Shown here in pieces: positions 1 through 10,287 of a DNA stretch of 64,000 bases. Position 1 is the first letter of the stretch; every line of letters starts with the position of its first letter. The notes beneath the pieces were generated by a model. That model saw only the letters and a list, made by a program, of their open reading frames with translations. It had not been told where the DNA came from and made no database searches. The translations under genes and the position numbers were made by a program. The stretch comes from Podila epigama (taxonomy: Eukaryota; Mortierellomycota; Mortierellomycetes; Mortierellales; Mortierellaceae). The stretch spans positions 1 to 64,000 of the forward strand of contig JAAAVE010000003.1 in assembly GCA_015679605.1 (NCBI GenBank), in the 5' to 3' direction.

Positions 1-468
1 CCCAAGCTTTTCCGCATGCGCCTCTTTGCCCCCAACGAGGTTATTGCCAAGTCCCGCTTCTGGTACTTCATGCGCAAGCTGAAGAAGGTCAAGAAGGTTA
101 ACGGTGAGATCGTCGGCATCAACGAGATCCACGAGAAGAAGCCCCTTCAGATTAAGAACTTCGGTATCTGGCTCCGTTACGACTCGCGCTCCGGCACCCA
201 CAACATGTACAAGGAGTACCGTGAGTTGACCCGCAACGCCGCTGTTGAGGCTTGCTACTCTGACATGGCTTCCCGCCACCGCGCCCGCTCCCGCTCCATC
301 CAGATCATCCGCGTTGCTGAGGTTGCCAACTCTGATGTCCGTCGCCCCTACATCAAGCAGATCTTGGTCCCCGGCATCAAGTTCCCCTTGCCCCACCGCG
401 TCATCCGCGCTGCCGACAAGACCCACCGCGCTCTCTTCATGGGCTCCCGCCCCTCCACCTTCTACTAA
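1..468 (+). CDS. RPL20: 60S ribosomal protein eL20 (L18a/L20), 5' partial
   Basis: C-terminal part of a cytosolic large-subunit ribosomal protein. The frame is open from base 1 and the stop is TAA at 466-468, so the start and any upstream intron lie outside the window. The visible 155 codons hold the hallmark eL20 blocks: [13 protein letters not shown] near the start, [22 protein letters not shown] in the middle, and a basic end with MGSRPSTFY. Codons are strongly biased to C-ending forms, as expected for a very highly expressed gene and unlike most neighbours. Identification is by family resemblance; I am confident of the family. Confidence 0.95.
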   Translation, partial: PKLFRMRLFAPNEVIAKSRFWYFMRKLKKVKKVNGEIVGINEIHEKKPLQIKNFGIWLRYDSRSGTHNMYKEYRELTRNAAVEACYSDMASRHRARSRSIQIIRVAEVANSDVRRPYIKQILVPGIKFPLPHRVIRAADKTHRALFMGSRPSTFY

Positions 469-840
469 ACAATACGTGTCTAGTTTTAGTGGAGAGCCTC
501 AAGTCGCTCGTCTCTTTTCTTTTAAGTTCCTTTCGAATCTATTAAATCGAGTCCTGGATCAAAATTTTTGTTTGATTATTGTGTTGATGAAAAGTTGGGA
601 ATGAGAACAGGTGTATGTCCTGGAATATGGTAGACGACTCCACAGCTGCTAAAGAATGCAGAGGGCTATTGCGCATTTTTTTTTGTAAAGCATAGCATGC
701 AACACCCAACTGTCATTGGAGAACCATTGTGGCAGTGCGAATGAAGTCATGTGATTTATTGATGGATATTGGCTCAATACCAAGACCATTTTTCTTTTTT
801 GCAACATCTTCACTCTTCCACATCCCTTGTACTTCATCAC
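469..840. other. Intergenic, eL20 3' flank / promoter of next gene
   Basis: 372 bp between tandem genes. AT-rich 3' UTR-like sequence after eL20 with an ATTAAA-like element near 540, and T-rich runs near 680 and 790. I see no coding or RNA gene. Confidence 0.6.
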
Positions 841-2334
841 ATGGCATTCGTCCCCCCGGACCCCAATGTCTTTTACCCCATCCCGCCAGGACAACTCCCT
901 CCAGGATTTGTTCCTCCTCCGCCAGGGACTGCTGTGCGCGGCATTCCTATAGTTGTGCCGTTGGGACTAGAGATGCTCATCTCGCCAGAGGGCTTTCCAG
1001 TCTTTGTCCCAGTCACGGACCGCACTCAACCCCCGCCAGCGCCAACATACGCTCCCGCCACACCCATTGTTCCTAATCGACCTAGTCCAGCGCTATCGCA
1101 TCAGCAACACCAACAGCTCCAGCAGCCTGCTCAGTCCCCTGTGCCTCCCCCACCTCCTGTTCGACACAACACCATGGGCAATCCATCACCAAATGGTGGA
1201 TATGGGCAGTATCAGCCTGGAACTAACCAACCGCTGCCGCCCATGCCTGAGCCATTGAGCCATCAGCTTCAGCATTCGCATACATTGGGACCTTCGAGGC
1301 CCATGCCATCAGCACAAGCACCACTACCACCGCCCCCATTCCCTGTTGGATTGACGTTTGCAAGCATTGTGACCTCGTTCCGCACTTCATCCGAGAGCGT
1401 TACGGCCTGGACTTTTTACTCCCTTGGACTCGCTAGCCACCCTGGTCAAAAGGAGATTGTCATTACTCTGCGCCAGCGCCCCGGCAGTTACACGCTCGAA
1501 ACCATTCAACCGATTATGTACCAGCTCTTTCAACAAATGAACCAGCACATCCTGGCCAACAACGGTCGTCCGCTTACTGCCGGCGATGTATTTCCTTGCA
1601 GATTCAATACCCCAGACCTGGGACCAAAGGACATGTCAGTACTTTTGATTCATTCGCCTCCAGAGTGCAAGGCACAGCTCGAGAACAAGGATGTGCTCTA
1701 TGGACTTTTGGCGACTCTGGACGAGACCGCTGTGTTCCGAAAGTATGGTGCAGCCAGAGCAATGACCAACATGGGTAGTGACCTCGAGACGTGGCCTGTG
1801 CCTCTGTGGTCAGACTGGTCACGGCCATCACTTTTGACGTTGCAGGGTTTCCAAGGATCCTTGACCGAGACGGTGCACTTGCTACCGACAAAGAATATTG
1901 TTGCGACACTTGATAATGCCTCACACCGACTGACACTTGTCATTAGCACCAGTGCCTTGGAGCTCATCCAAGCAGACCTGACACGGTTCCCACCAGCACA
2001 ACCAGGAGTCATCACAGATGCAGCACGTGTAACGTTCCTGTTGGATCTGGATGCAGGAGCACAAGCGTATCTGACATGGCGGACGGGACAGGACAGTTCA
2101 GACATTTTTAACGCACGGCCCAACCCCTCGAGTGTCCACGGCTGCTGGATGTCATTCGCAGGTATTGCACCTCACCAGGCAGCCACCGTGCAAGAGGGCA
2201 TTGCCTCCAAGGAAGATGGCTTCGAGCTCAAGATGGTCAATGCCACTTGGGAGCGGCTCTACCAAGCACTTGCCTCCAAAACCCCTGCCATTGTTCCTGT
2301 TGGAGCAGACACAGTGCAACTGAGCTTTGCTTGA
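841..2334 (+). CDS. Proline-rich protein with possible Sufu-like domain
   Basis: Single-exon gene of 497 residues. The start is the first in-frame ATG (841); a non-ATG extension upstream is possible but unsupported. Residues 1-170 are disordered and Pro/Gln/His-rich. Residues about 180-490 look globular. The stretch WTFYSLGL, then EIVITLRQRPG, a helix with LFQQMNQHIL, then AGDVFPCRFN and MSVLLIHSP runs in the same order as the Suppressor-of-fused fold (YISFGLSDL, ELTFRLKRE, GDHVSWHSP, HMLLTEDP in animal SUFU). This is my own alignment by eye and is only suggestive. A canonical AATAAA lies 38 bp after the stop. Function unknown. Confidence 0.6.
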   Translation: MAFVPPDPNVFYPIPPGQLPPGFVPPPPGTAVRGIPIVVPLGLEMLISPEGFPVFVPVTDRTQPPPAPTYAPATPIVPNRPSPALSHQQHQQLQQPAQSPVPPPPPVRHNTMGNPSPNGGYGQYQPGTNQPLPPMPEPLSHQLQHSHTLGPSRPMPSAQAPLPPPPFPVGLTFASIVTSFRTSSESVTAWTFYSLGLASHPGQKEIVITLRQRPGSYTLETIQPIMYQLFQQMNQHILANNGRPLTAGDVFPCRFNTPDLGPKDMSVLLIHSPPECKAQLENKDVLYGLLATLDETAVFRKYGAARAMTNMGSDLETWPVPLWSDWSRPSLLTLQGFQGSLTETVHLLPTKNIVATLDNASHRLTLVISTSALELIQADLTRFPPAQPGVITDAARVTFLLDLDAGAQAYLTWRTGQDSSDIFNARPNPSSVHGCWMSFAGIAPHQAATVQEGIASKEDGFELKMVNATWERLYQALASKTPAIVPVGADTVQLSFA

Positions 2335-2371
2335 GCAACAGTTGGTTGGAAAGAACATACATCCATATACC

Positions 2372-2377
2372 AATAAA
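2372..2377 (+). terminator. Polyadenylation signal AATAAA
   Basis: Perfect AATAAA 38 bp downstream of the TGA at 2332-2334. Confidence 0.55.
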
Positions 2378-2606
2378 ACTTTAGTGTCAAACAGACGTTC
2401 CTCTGAACACAACACTTTTTGACGAACGTTAAAAAAAAAATCGTAGCAGCCACCTGCACTTCAATATGGCATGTTTTATTTCTTTGGCAATTCCATGCTT
2501 CACCGCCAAACTTAAGGGGCACACAGATCACGAAACATGGTTATGAATGGGCACACAAAGCGTTCTGCCATTCTTACATCAAGTTTGAACAATCCTCTTT
2601 CCATCC

Positions 2607-4932
2607 ATGGCAACAACATCCCTACGCGCCAAAGGGGCTCGGCCCAAAGGCTCAAAGTTAAAGGACAGCGCAACTTCGACAGTCATCTCTACACATCATG
2701 CATCAAGTGTCATGTCAACGACCTCATCCAAGACCATGACTCTATCCTCATCCTCTATTTCTGTTTCGGGCGCAAAGACGCCAAAGTTGAATACACCAGT
2801 ATATCGATATGCTGTTTGGCTAGAAGAAAACCAACTTAAACGAACAGGTGCTTGGATTGCTGTTGGAGCTGCGGTTCTGGTGCGATGGGCTGTCAGTCTT
2901 GGTCCATATTCTGGTAATAATAAAAAGCAGCAAATTGAAATGAGAACCACGATATTGAGGCTGGTTTACGTGAGTGGAGAGATGAAGAGTGTGATAGAAA
3001 CAAAAGAAACATAACTGACGCGTATCTTTTCTTTTTTATGTGGTTGTCCATATGCCTCCATCCATCTGTAGGATTTGCGACCCCACTACGGTTTGGTGAC
3101 TATGAGGCACAGAGACATTGGATGGAACTGACGTTGCATCGACCTGTTCGCGAGTGGTACTCTGACGGATCAAAGTGGTGGGACCTTGACTACCCACCTC
3201 TCACCGCCTATGTCAGCTGGATCTGTGGTTACATGTAAGCAAAGCGTTTACTTTGCTTTGTTTTGTGTTGGATGTTGTTATTGTTGGCTCCACTCGCCTT
3301 GTCTTTGTTTCCTGCTTATTCAGAACTCACCCACTACATGATACGATCTGACATGATCTATTTGAACTTTTTGAACCCTTCTTTTGTGGACAGTGGGAGC
3401 CTCATTCACCCTGAATGGTTTGCTTGGAAAGCATCCCGAGGATTCGAATCGGAGGAGAGCAAGCTGTACATGAGGGCGAGTGTCCTTATCCTTGAAGTTT
3501 TGGTTTACTTTTCGGCCGTCCTGGTCTTTACTCAACGCTGGTTCGCCAACAAGCCCTGGACTCGAAAGCATACGGCTTTATTGTTGATTCTGCTCCAGCC
3601 TGGATTGATCCTTATCGACAATGGACACTTTCAGTACAATGCAGTCATGCTGGGTTTGGTCGTCTGGGCATTGAATTCGTTCCTGAATGACCAAGATGTA
3701 TTGGGCAGCATCTTTTTCTGTCTTGCACTTGGCTTCAAACAAATGGCTCTATACTATTCACCAGCAGTGTTCGGCTACCTCCTCGGAAAATCGTTCAGAC
3801 AGGGCTTTTTCGGATGGTAAAGTGTACCCTCTATGTGCGTATATGTCCTTTTCGTTCTATGTGTTTACATGAGGTATTAACGAACGACTAATGCATGGAT
3901 GTTCAAAAAATCTCTCCAAAAAATAGCATCTGGAAGTTGATCAAACTGGGGGTGACAGTGATCGCCACACTCGGCTTGCTCTTCTCGCCATGGTTGCAGA
4001 GTAAAGAGGACATTCTTCAGGTCGTCAATCGCATTTTCCCCGTATTCCGTGGATTGTATCAGGATAAGGTTGCTAATGTCTGGTGCGCCGTGAACGTAGT
4101 CATCAAGCTGCGCGAACTCTTTGATATTCAGCAACTTGTCCGATTCAGGTATGAACATGCCTATCTTCAACTTTGCAACCATGAACGGGAGATTCTTTAT
4201 GTTGATCTCGGATTTCAACAACAAGGAAAGATGATGGAACTGACACTGACCTGACTATATCCCTATACATCTAGCACACTGGCAACATTCTTGTCGTTCC
4301 TTCCATCTCTCTTGCATTTGATTGCCAGGCCTACAAAGCGCGGACTCGTCTATGGTCTCGTCAATTCGAGCCTTTCCTTCTTTTTGCTTTCATTCCAGGT
4401 GCATGAAAAGTCAATCCTACTTCCAGCATTGCCCATCACACTCTTGATCCTGGATGAACCTGCCATCGCTTCCTTGTTTGTGACCCTGGCCACCTACAGC
4501 ATGTTCCCGCTACTCAAGCAAGAAGCACTGACTTTGCCATACTATGTTCTCTTGGGCTTCTGGTTCTGGATGACGTCTGGTTCTCTTGCTTCAGCGCCTC
4601 GGATCGTGCAGTTTCTCTCCATGGTAAACATAGCAATGTTCATGTGCAAATTTTTTTTGTCTCTACCTCTTTTTCATCGTGTTGACCATTTCTCCATGTA
4701 TCTTGTCATATTCTTTTCGTGTCAGGTCAACATTCTCTTTATCACGGCAACGCATCTGGCCGAGGCGATCGTACCTACACCTGCACCCCGTTACCCCGAT
4801 CTGTACCCTGTCCTAAATGCGCTCTGGAGTGCTGCCGGATTTGTCTTGTTTTGGGTGTACTTTAACTATCGTCAGATGGTGGCCATTCAAACACCCAGCA
4901 ATAATTTGCGAGTTAGCAAAAAGAAAGAATAG
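2607..4932 (+). CDS. ALG6: ALG6 dolichyl-P-Glc:Man9GlcNAc2-PP-Dol alpha-1,3-glucosyltransferase
   Basis: Adds the first glucose to the lipid-linked N-glycan precursor in the ER membrane, using dolichyl-phosphate glucose. Model: 2607-2913, 3072-3234, 3394-3816, 3927-4148, 4275-4623, 4726-4932 (six exons, 556 residues; yeast Alg6 has 544). All introns are GT-AG and phases agree. Family signatures are FGDYEAQRHWMELT, DYPPLTAY, IHPEWFAW with SRGFESEESKLYMR, LILIDNGHFQYNAVMLG, FKQMALYYSPAVFGYLLG and FQVHEKSILLPALP. Many hydrophobic helices follow, as in GT57 enzymes. The 100 N-terminal residues are a Ser/Thr-rich cytosolic extension. ALG8 is the related alternative, but the DYPPLTAYVSW and GDYEAQRHWME blocks favour ALG6. 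The 3' end faces CHMP1, with 169 bp between stops. Confidence 0.93.
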
Positions 4933-5101
4933 TAGTAGGGCTAAGTTCCTTATTGCCTTTTTCTCTTTATTTGTAATGTTCATTATTGATGCGAACCATA
5001 GATACGTCCACCAGACACACACAAAAAAATAAGAAAAAGAAAGCATACATGCAAGTTTGAACTGGTTAAACAACTTGGAAAAAAAATCTGTTCACATTGT
5101 C

Positions 5102-5702
5102 TTATCCTCTAAGAGCTCTTAATCTCTCTGTCAGATCATCCTGTTCTTTAGCTTCTTCCTTGTTGGATTGGGTTAGGAGGGTATCAGGGGTTTCTCTCAA
5201 TTCTTGGTTCAACTCCAGACCATGTTCATCTGCAACCTGGTGCATGAGTGTGTCGACTTCGTCTTGAGGTGTTGAGAGAGCTGACTGATTGCCCATTGTG
5301 TTCTCCATATACTGAGTCTGTACATCCAAGTCTTCAAACTGAGATTCGAACTTGTCCATGACCATTGAGATCTAGAATGAAAAAGTTACAAGAGAGAAGA
5401 CAAACATTCTATCAGCACCCTTTTCCCATTTTCTCTTGGCTTATGCACTAAAAAATGTAAAAGAGAAATGACGACCTACCTTCTCAAGATTCATAGATTC
5501 CATAGCTTTATCCATGCCCTTGACAACACTGGCCATAGACATGGTAACATTCCGCATGGTCACTGCAGTCTGAACTCTGCTCGCCACAGCATCGATCCTG
5601 GAGGAAAGTCGAAGGAGGTTCAGAGACTCGTTCTTTTTCCGAATGGCATTGGCAGCATAGATCCTGGCACCCTCCATGTTTCCTTGTTGGATAGCCTGTC
5701 GT

Positions 5703-5737
<35 letters not shown>

Positions 5738-6222
5738 AGCAGAGTAGAGGGGAGGTATATGTGTAAGATATCACTTCTTATTTTGTGTTATTCCTGTGTA
5801 TGATAGGGTCAATCATATGTGTTCGATTTTCTTCTTTTGCATTACCTTCTTGAGCTTGGCTTTTTCCAACCCTTCATCCTTTGTGCACTTCTTGGCTTGG
5901 CGCTGCAATTGCTTGGTAGTGAACTAGCGCAATCGAGGTGCGATGGGAGCAAAAAGAGAGCATGCGATACATTGGATGGTTAGGATTCTGTAAATATTAT
6001 TCTTTAAAGCCTTTGAATTCGTCATTGCCCTACGTCGCCTGCGCCTCTATGATGCCATTCTTTACTTTGAGTTGGAATAGACTTTCTGTGGACAGTCATG
6101 TCATGGAGGATGAAGAGAATCGAGGAGAGTAGAGTGATATTTAGTCCATGGCTCTAGAATGTCTTTTTCATTCATATTATCCATTTCTTTGAGGGGTCGA
6201 ACATACTCTCGAGGTTGCTCAT
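5102..6222 (-). CDS. DID2: CHMP1/Did2 (Vps46) ESCRT-III-associated protein
   Basis: Snf7-family protein that recruits Vps4 to ESCRT-III on endosomes. Model on the minus strand: 6222-6207 (16 nt), 6085-6066 (20 nt), 5923-5846, 5695-5480, 5371-5102; 199 residues against 204 in yeast Did2. The two micro-exons give the start MSNLEKSLFQLK, followed by [12 protein letters not shown], which matches the CHMP1 start FQLKFTAKQL. The core [24 protein letters not shown] and [20 protein letters not shown] is diagnostic. The end [11 protein letters not shown] is a MIM1 helix for the Vps4 MIT domain. All introns are GT-AG with consistent phase; donor GTATGT after exon 1. A GA microsatellite sits in intron 3. 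Confidence 0.92.
5707..5734. repeat. (GA)n microsatellite in CHMP1 intron
   Basis: About 14 perfect AG units within the intron between 5696 and 5845 of the CHMP1 gene. Confidence 0.9.
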
Positions 6223-6770
6223 GTTGAATGGTGCTTTGGATGTTTTTTTGAGTTGATTAGAAGGTGGTAAAGAGTGAATGTGTGCCAATTGTTTGAGTGA
6301 GGTAACATCACATGCAACAAAAATGCAAAGTCGACACAACTTAAGGGCAGCGTGAACGACACACGAGCAAAGCCCAGTTTTGTGCACGTGACCTGTCGCG
6401 GTAGGAAAGGGAACGCGCGTTTTCTGGCGAATACGAAACAGCTGGCTGGCTGGCCAGGAGGTGTAGACTTTTTAAAAATACATCTTTTTTGTCTCCCCTT
6501 TCTCCATTTTCCTCTCCTATTCACCCTTTCTGCTCAGAATCAAACCATGCCATTTCAATTTTCGATTATCACCTTTTTGTCTTTCCCCTTGTGTCTTTTC
6601 TTTGACTATCGCAATATTTTCGACACCGATTGTATATCACCAAAGAAAATAAATCATCGCACGATATTTTCTCCACATTCCACCTTTTTCATTCCTTTTG
6701 AGCAAGAATCATCTTGATATCCAGTTCACAGTTCATACCTATACCCACTATACCCAACTAAAAAGGAACC
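6223..6770. promoter_or_regulatory. Divergent promoter region CHMP1 / tafazzin
   Basis: 548 bp between two divergent starts. Pyrimidine-rich stretch at 6480-6640 (plus strand) leads to the tafazzin ATG; no clear TATA box. No coding gene seen. Confidence 0.5.
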
Positions 6771-9002
6771 ATGGACAACGTCTGCCGCTTTGATAGCTGT
6801 AGAGACCCTACCAGCACTCAAGAATCACCTTTGAAAGAGGTAGATGTATCAACAATAGATTTCACTACAACCGTCGAACATTTGGTTGTATCCTCGCCTC
6901 AGCAGACCTACTCCAACATGTCTCCAGCAATGGGCGACAGTCAAGGAGATGATTGTCTAAACAGACAATGGCCACAGATGCGAAATCGATGTCGTACAGT
7001 CTCTAGTAGCGACTCTGATGCAACCTTGGACGCCAAGGACACAGATTCATTTCTCTCTTCCTCAACAGCAAGCCCACCAGGACCACTCGACACTCAAACA
7101 ACATCAGCTTTTACAATTAACAAAAAAGCATCCACGGAGACTCTTGTTGCACAAGACGAACCCAAGACCACGAAATCCTCGTCCAAAACGCTTAAAACTG
7201 ACTCGGAGGGATTCCGCTCGTTGTACAACCCACCCAACTCTCGACTGTGGAGCCTAGCAAGGTGTGTCCGTCCTGTCCTTTTCCTTTGTTTGCATGTTCA
7301 ATGATTACTGTTGTGCATGTTGCCGTTTTGGCTCTTTCTCTATGTGTGATATCCAGTCGTGCCCTCTTTCCACTCGAGTCATTGACGAGACATGACACGT
7401 TTCTTACATCTAACACCACAAATCCTGATTTTATTACAGTACAATGGTTATTGCCGGAGTCGCAGCGCTGAGCAAGACGTTCATGACCTTTGGAGCACAG
7501 ACCAGAGTCCACAACATCAACCCCTTTCTCAATATTCTGTGCAACCCAGAACGGAAGCAGTCAATCCTGACAGGTAGGCGCAACTACAGGCAACATGTTT
7601 CACATGTGTACATGGATTCATGTCGTTCACAGCACATACAACGACGCAAAATCTCATCTAATTTGTGTCTTCTATTCTTCTATCCTAGTGACAAACCATG
7701 CCTCAACGCAAGTGCAACGTGTATTTGAAACGAATCGAGAACATGAGAGCTGATAATGATGTTGTATGAACGCTGTTACTCATTAGTTGAAGACAATATG
7801 TTCAAATAGTGCTGATGACCCTATTCTTTGGGGTACACTGCCCTGGAAATGCTACTGGAATCCAAGCAGGACTATTCGTTATGCCCTCGGTGCTCAGGAG
7901 CTGTGTTATCCAAATAGGTATAGTGATATACTTTTGTTAAAAGAAAACAAGTAAATATGGTGAACAAGAGATGCATAACAATGACGCCTTGCTAACACAC
8001 ACACCTGATGGTGTCTCGACTTGTGATGCAACAACAACAACAAAATATTATATATGAAGACCAATCGGTGCATTCTTTCAATGTGGCCAGGTAGTGCCCA
8101 TTGTCCGCGGTAATGGAATCTTCCAGCCTGCAATCGACGAATCGATCAAATTGCTTCGACAGAGCAAGTGGGTTCATGTCTTTCCCGAAGGAAAAGTCAT
8201 TCAGTCGTCAGAGCTCACGCGGTTGAAATGGGGCGTAGGTCGGATCCTCCTCGAGCTTGCTGGGAGACCGGTTCGCCCTACAGATACAGGCGGATGCAAT
8301 GATAGACAAGAGGACTCTAATTCGACTCTACGTTATGCAAGCGCCGAAAACGACCATGACCATGACCATGACCATGACCACGAACGCGAACATGGGGAAG
8401 AGCAATTCAATATAAACGATGGAAAAACATGGGAAGAAATCAAGGATGGGATGCCCATCGTGGTCCCAATATATCATTTCGGCATGGACGACATCTTGCG
8501 ACTCTACCCTGATAACTCGTCACCCATACTGCCCAAGTTAGGAATGCCTCTCACCATCGTCTATGGTGAACCTATTGATTTCTCAAAAGTCTTGACAGAA
8601 TACAAGGAAGGCCTGATCGACGAGGTGAACGCCCGTGTCAAAGTCACCGAGTGTATACATACTGCCATGGTTCGGCTCAGGGAGGTGGCCCAGGCTCTGC
8701 ATTGTGAACTTGTCTCGGGAATCGAAGCCAAACAATCGTGGAGTCAGAGTTCGTCTACCTCTACTTTTGTCCGAGCCCTTTCTTGGGTTAAACCTGTAGG
8801 CTGGGGATGGTACCGTAATCTTGTTATTTCATCATTGTATCATCTTTGCTAATTATGTCAGGTTATCTTTCGAGGTTTTATCTCACAAGTGTCATTTTTT
8901 TGTTTCTCATTCCTCCTCCACCGCCCACCATCGCTGTTATTTTTCTCTCCTCAACTACAATATAGGTGGCATTCGCCAGACCTCGTCATGCCTAAGGAGT
9001 AA
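6771..9002 (+). CDS. TAZ1: Tafazzin-like monolysocardiolipin acyltransferase
   Basis: PlsC-family transacylase that remodels cardiolipin in mitochondrial membranes. Model: 6771-7261, 7440-7573, 7689-7707 (19 nt), 7810-7917, 8060-8809, 8966-9002; 512 residues. Motif I reads NHASTADDP (family NHxSxxDDP) and is split by the intron at 7708-7809, which has a GC donor (GCAAGT). Further signatures are FFQCGQVVPIVRGNGIFQP, WVHVFPEGKV, LKWGVGRIL and VPIYHFGMDDIL. Residues 1-165 are a poorly conserved extension. An acidic insert with an HD repeat (8352-8382) sits between the third motif and VPIYHFGMDD. The last exon is ambiguous: donor 8810 gives an end in MPKE, donor 8815 gives 519 residues ending at 9018. 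Confidence 0.9.
7708..7809 (+). other. GC-AG intron inside tafazzin catalytic motif
   Basis: 102-nt intron with donor GCAAGT and acceptor AAATAG. Only this donor joins TCA-AC to T-GCT-GAT-GAC-CCT and yields NHASTADDP. The two nearby GT donors give either a premature TGA or a wrong frame. Confidence 0.85.
8352..8382 (+). repeat. Hexanucleotide GACCAT repeat coding (HD)n
   Basis: About five copies of a GACCAT unit in frame, encoding alternating His and Asp in the tafazzin insert. Confidence 0.9.
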
Positions 9003-10287
9003 AGATAGCTTCAAATGAGAATTAATTTGCAACAATATACATGAAGGCAAACATACGCTGTGTGAGACTTGCATTATTTTGGCGCGAACGATGGAGAGTA
9101 CGAGAAAACGAAATAGTAAGGAGGACAAAAAGAAATGAGGTGTCTATATGTTAGCAACGCTGCAAAAAAAGACAGCCAGAATACCATTGGATAGAATCAT
9201 CTTTCGGAGCAAATTCTCCTCCGCCACCAAAGTGACAGCCACACCATGAAATTTCCTCTTTTGCCAAAAAAAAAAAAGTTTCCTTCTGACATTGTGACAT
9301 GTGCTTTTCATTCATTCATCCATCCATTCATTCATCTCTTTCTCTCTTTTCTTCCAGTTCATGCCAATCCTGAAAAATGTTGCCTCATCTTGCTGGCAGC
9401 CACCATAGGCCTCATTCTCATTTCAGCCCCTCCTGTCCGCCTTCCTGTCCTGCCCGGAGAACTCAGGTGCATCACTCTGCACCTGTAGGCCACTTGCCTC
9501 ACCTTGGTATGACAAACTTCCATTTTTCACATGTCATCTTTGTTTTATTGGGCAGCCGGGTTAGTTTTGCTCACGGAGACCGATGATTGCATTCTGCTTT
9601 GCTTTTTTTTTTATCTAGACTCGTCAAAGCTCCATCCTGCGTTCTCAGGACTGTTTTATCAACAGCGCAGAACATACTCAACTCAAATGCATCCTCCAAT
9701 GTCGACAGCGCCTCAACTAGCACCGTCAAGACAGCCTACGGGGAACTGTTCTCATATGGGCTCTACCAGGGGTGCTCCCGGTGCATGTTGTTCGCCCTCT
9801 GTTGAGTCCTCGTTTCAGCCAACATCACCTCCTCCGCACATGCTGGATCCAGCAAGGACTTCGCCCATCTTTCATGGTTATGCACCCAACCAAGACAAGG
9901 CAAAGATGTGAAGAAAGAAAAGAAAAGAAACAAAGGATTAGCCCTTGGTTATTTCATTCCTTGTGGGCAAACATAGAGCATCGGAGCTGCCTACATCTTT
10001 TTATGGATGCGAGTAATTCAAGAGTACAACCGTCCACTCAAAAAAACCTTACAAACCGCGGTCCCATCATATCTTTAGGAGTGGAGTCACCAGGAAGTTG
10101 CATACCATCACCAAAAAGAAGATCGATACCACACTTTTTTTTCAGACTGATTTATATCTCTTTTGAAAATGGATTAAAAAAATATCACCAATACGCCAAG
10201 ACATTTTTTTTTCCAGCATTTATTTTTTCTTTTCTTGTTCACCCACACAACAAATACACCCTTTGTAACACACTCACTCAACTCTTG
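9003..10287. other. 1.3 kb spacer with TTCA/CATT microsatellite and a doubtful small gene
   Basis: Apart from the candidate at 9246-9805, I see A/T-rich spacer, a CATT-type repeat at 9307-9336 and several poly-T runs (9604-9612, 10133-10141, 10203-10211). The 200 bp before the next ATG is likely its promoter and 5' UTR. Confidence 0.5.
9246..9805 (+). CDS. Doubtful two-exon small ORF (hypothetical)
   Basis: A possible gene of 135 codons: 9246-9466 spliced with GT-AG to 9619-9805. The joined frame has a hydrophobic run (LILLAATIGLILISAPP) followed by a plausible soluble stretch rich in Ser, Thr, Asn and Val. The first 45 codons are partly microsatellite-derived (FHSFIHPFIH), so the real start may be elsewhere. 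No family recognised. An alternative frame over 9687-9911 encodes a Pro/Ser-rich tail. I would not rely on either without transcript data. Confidence 0.2.
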
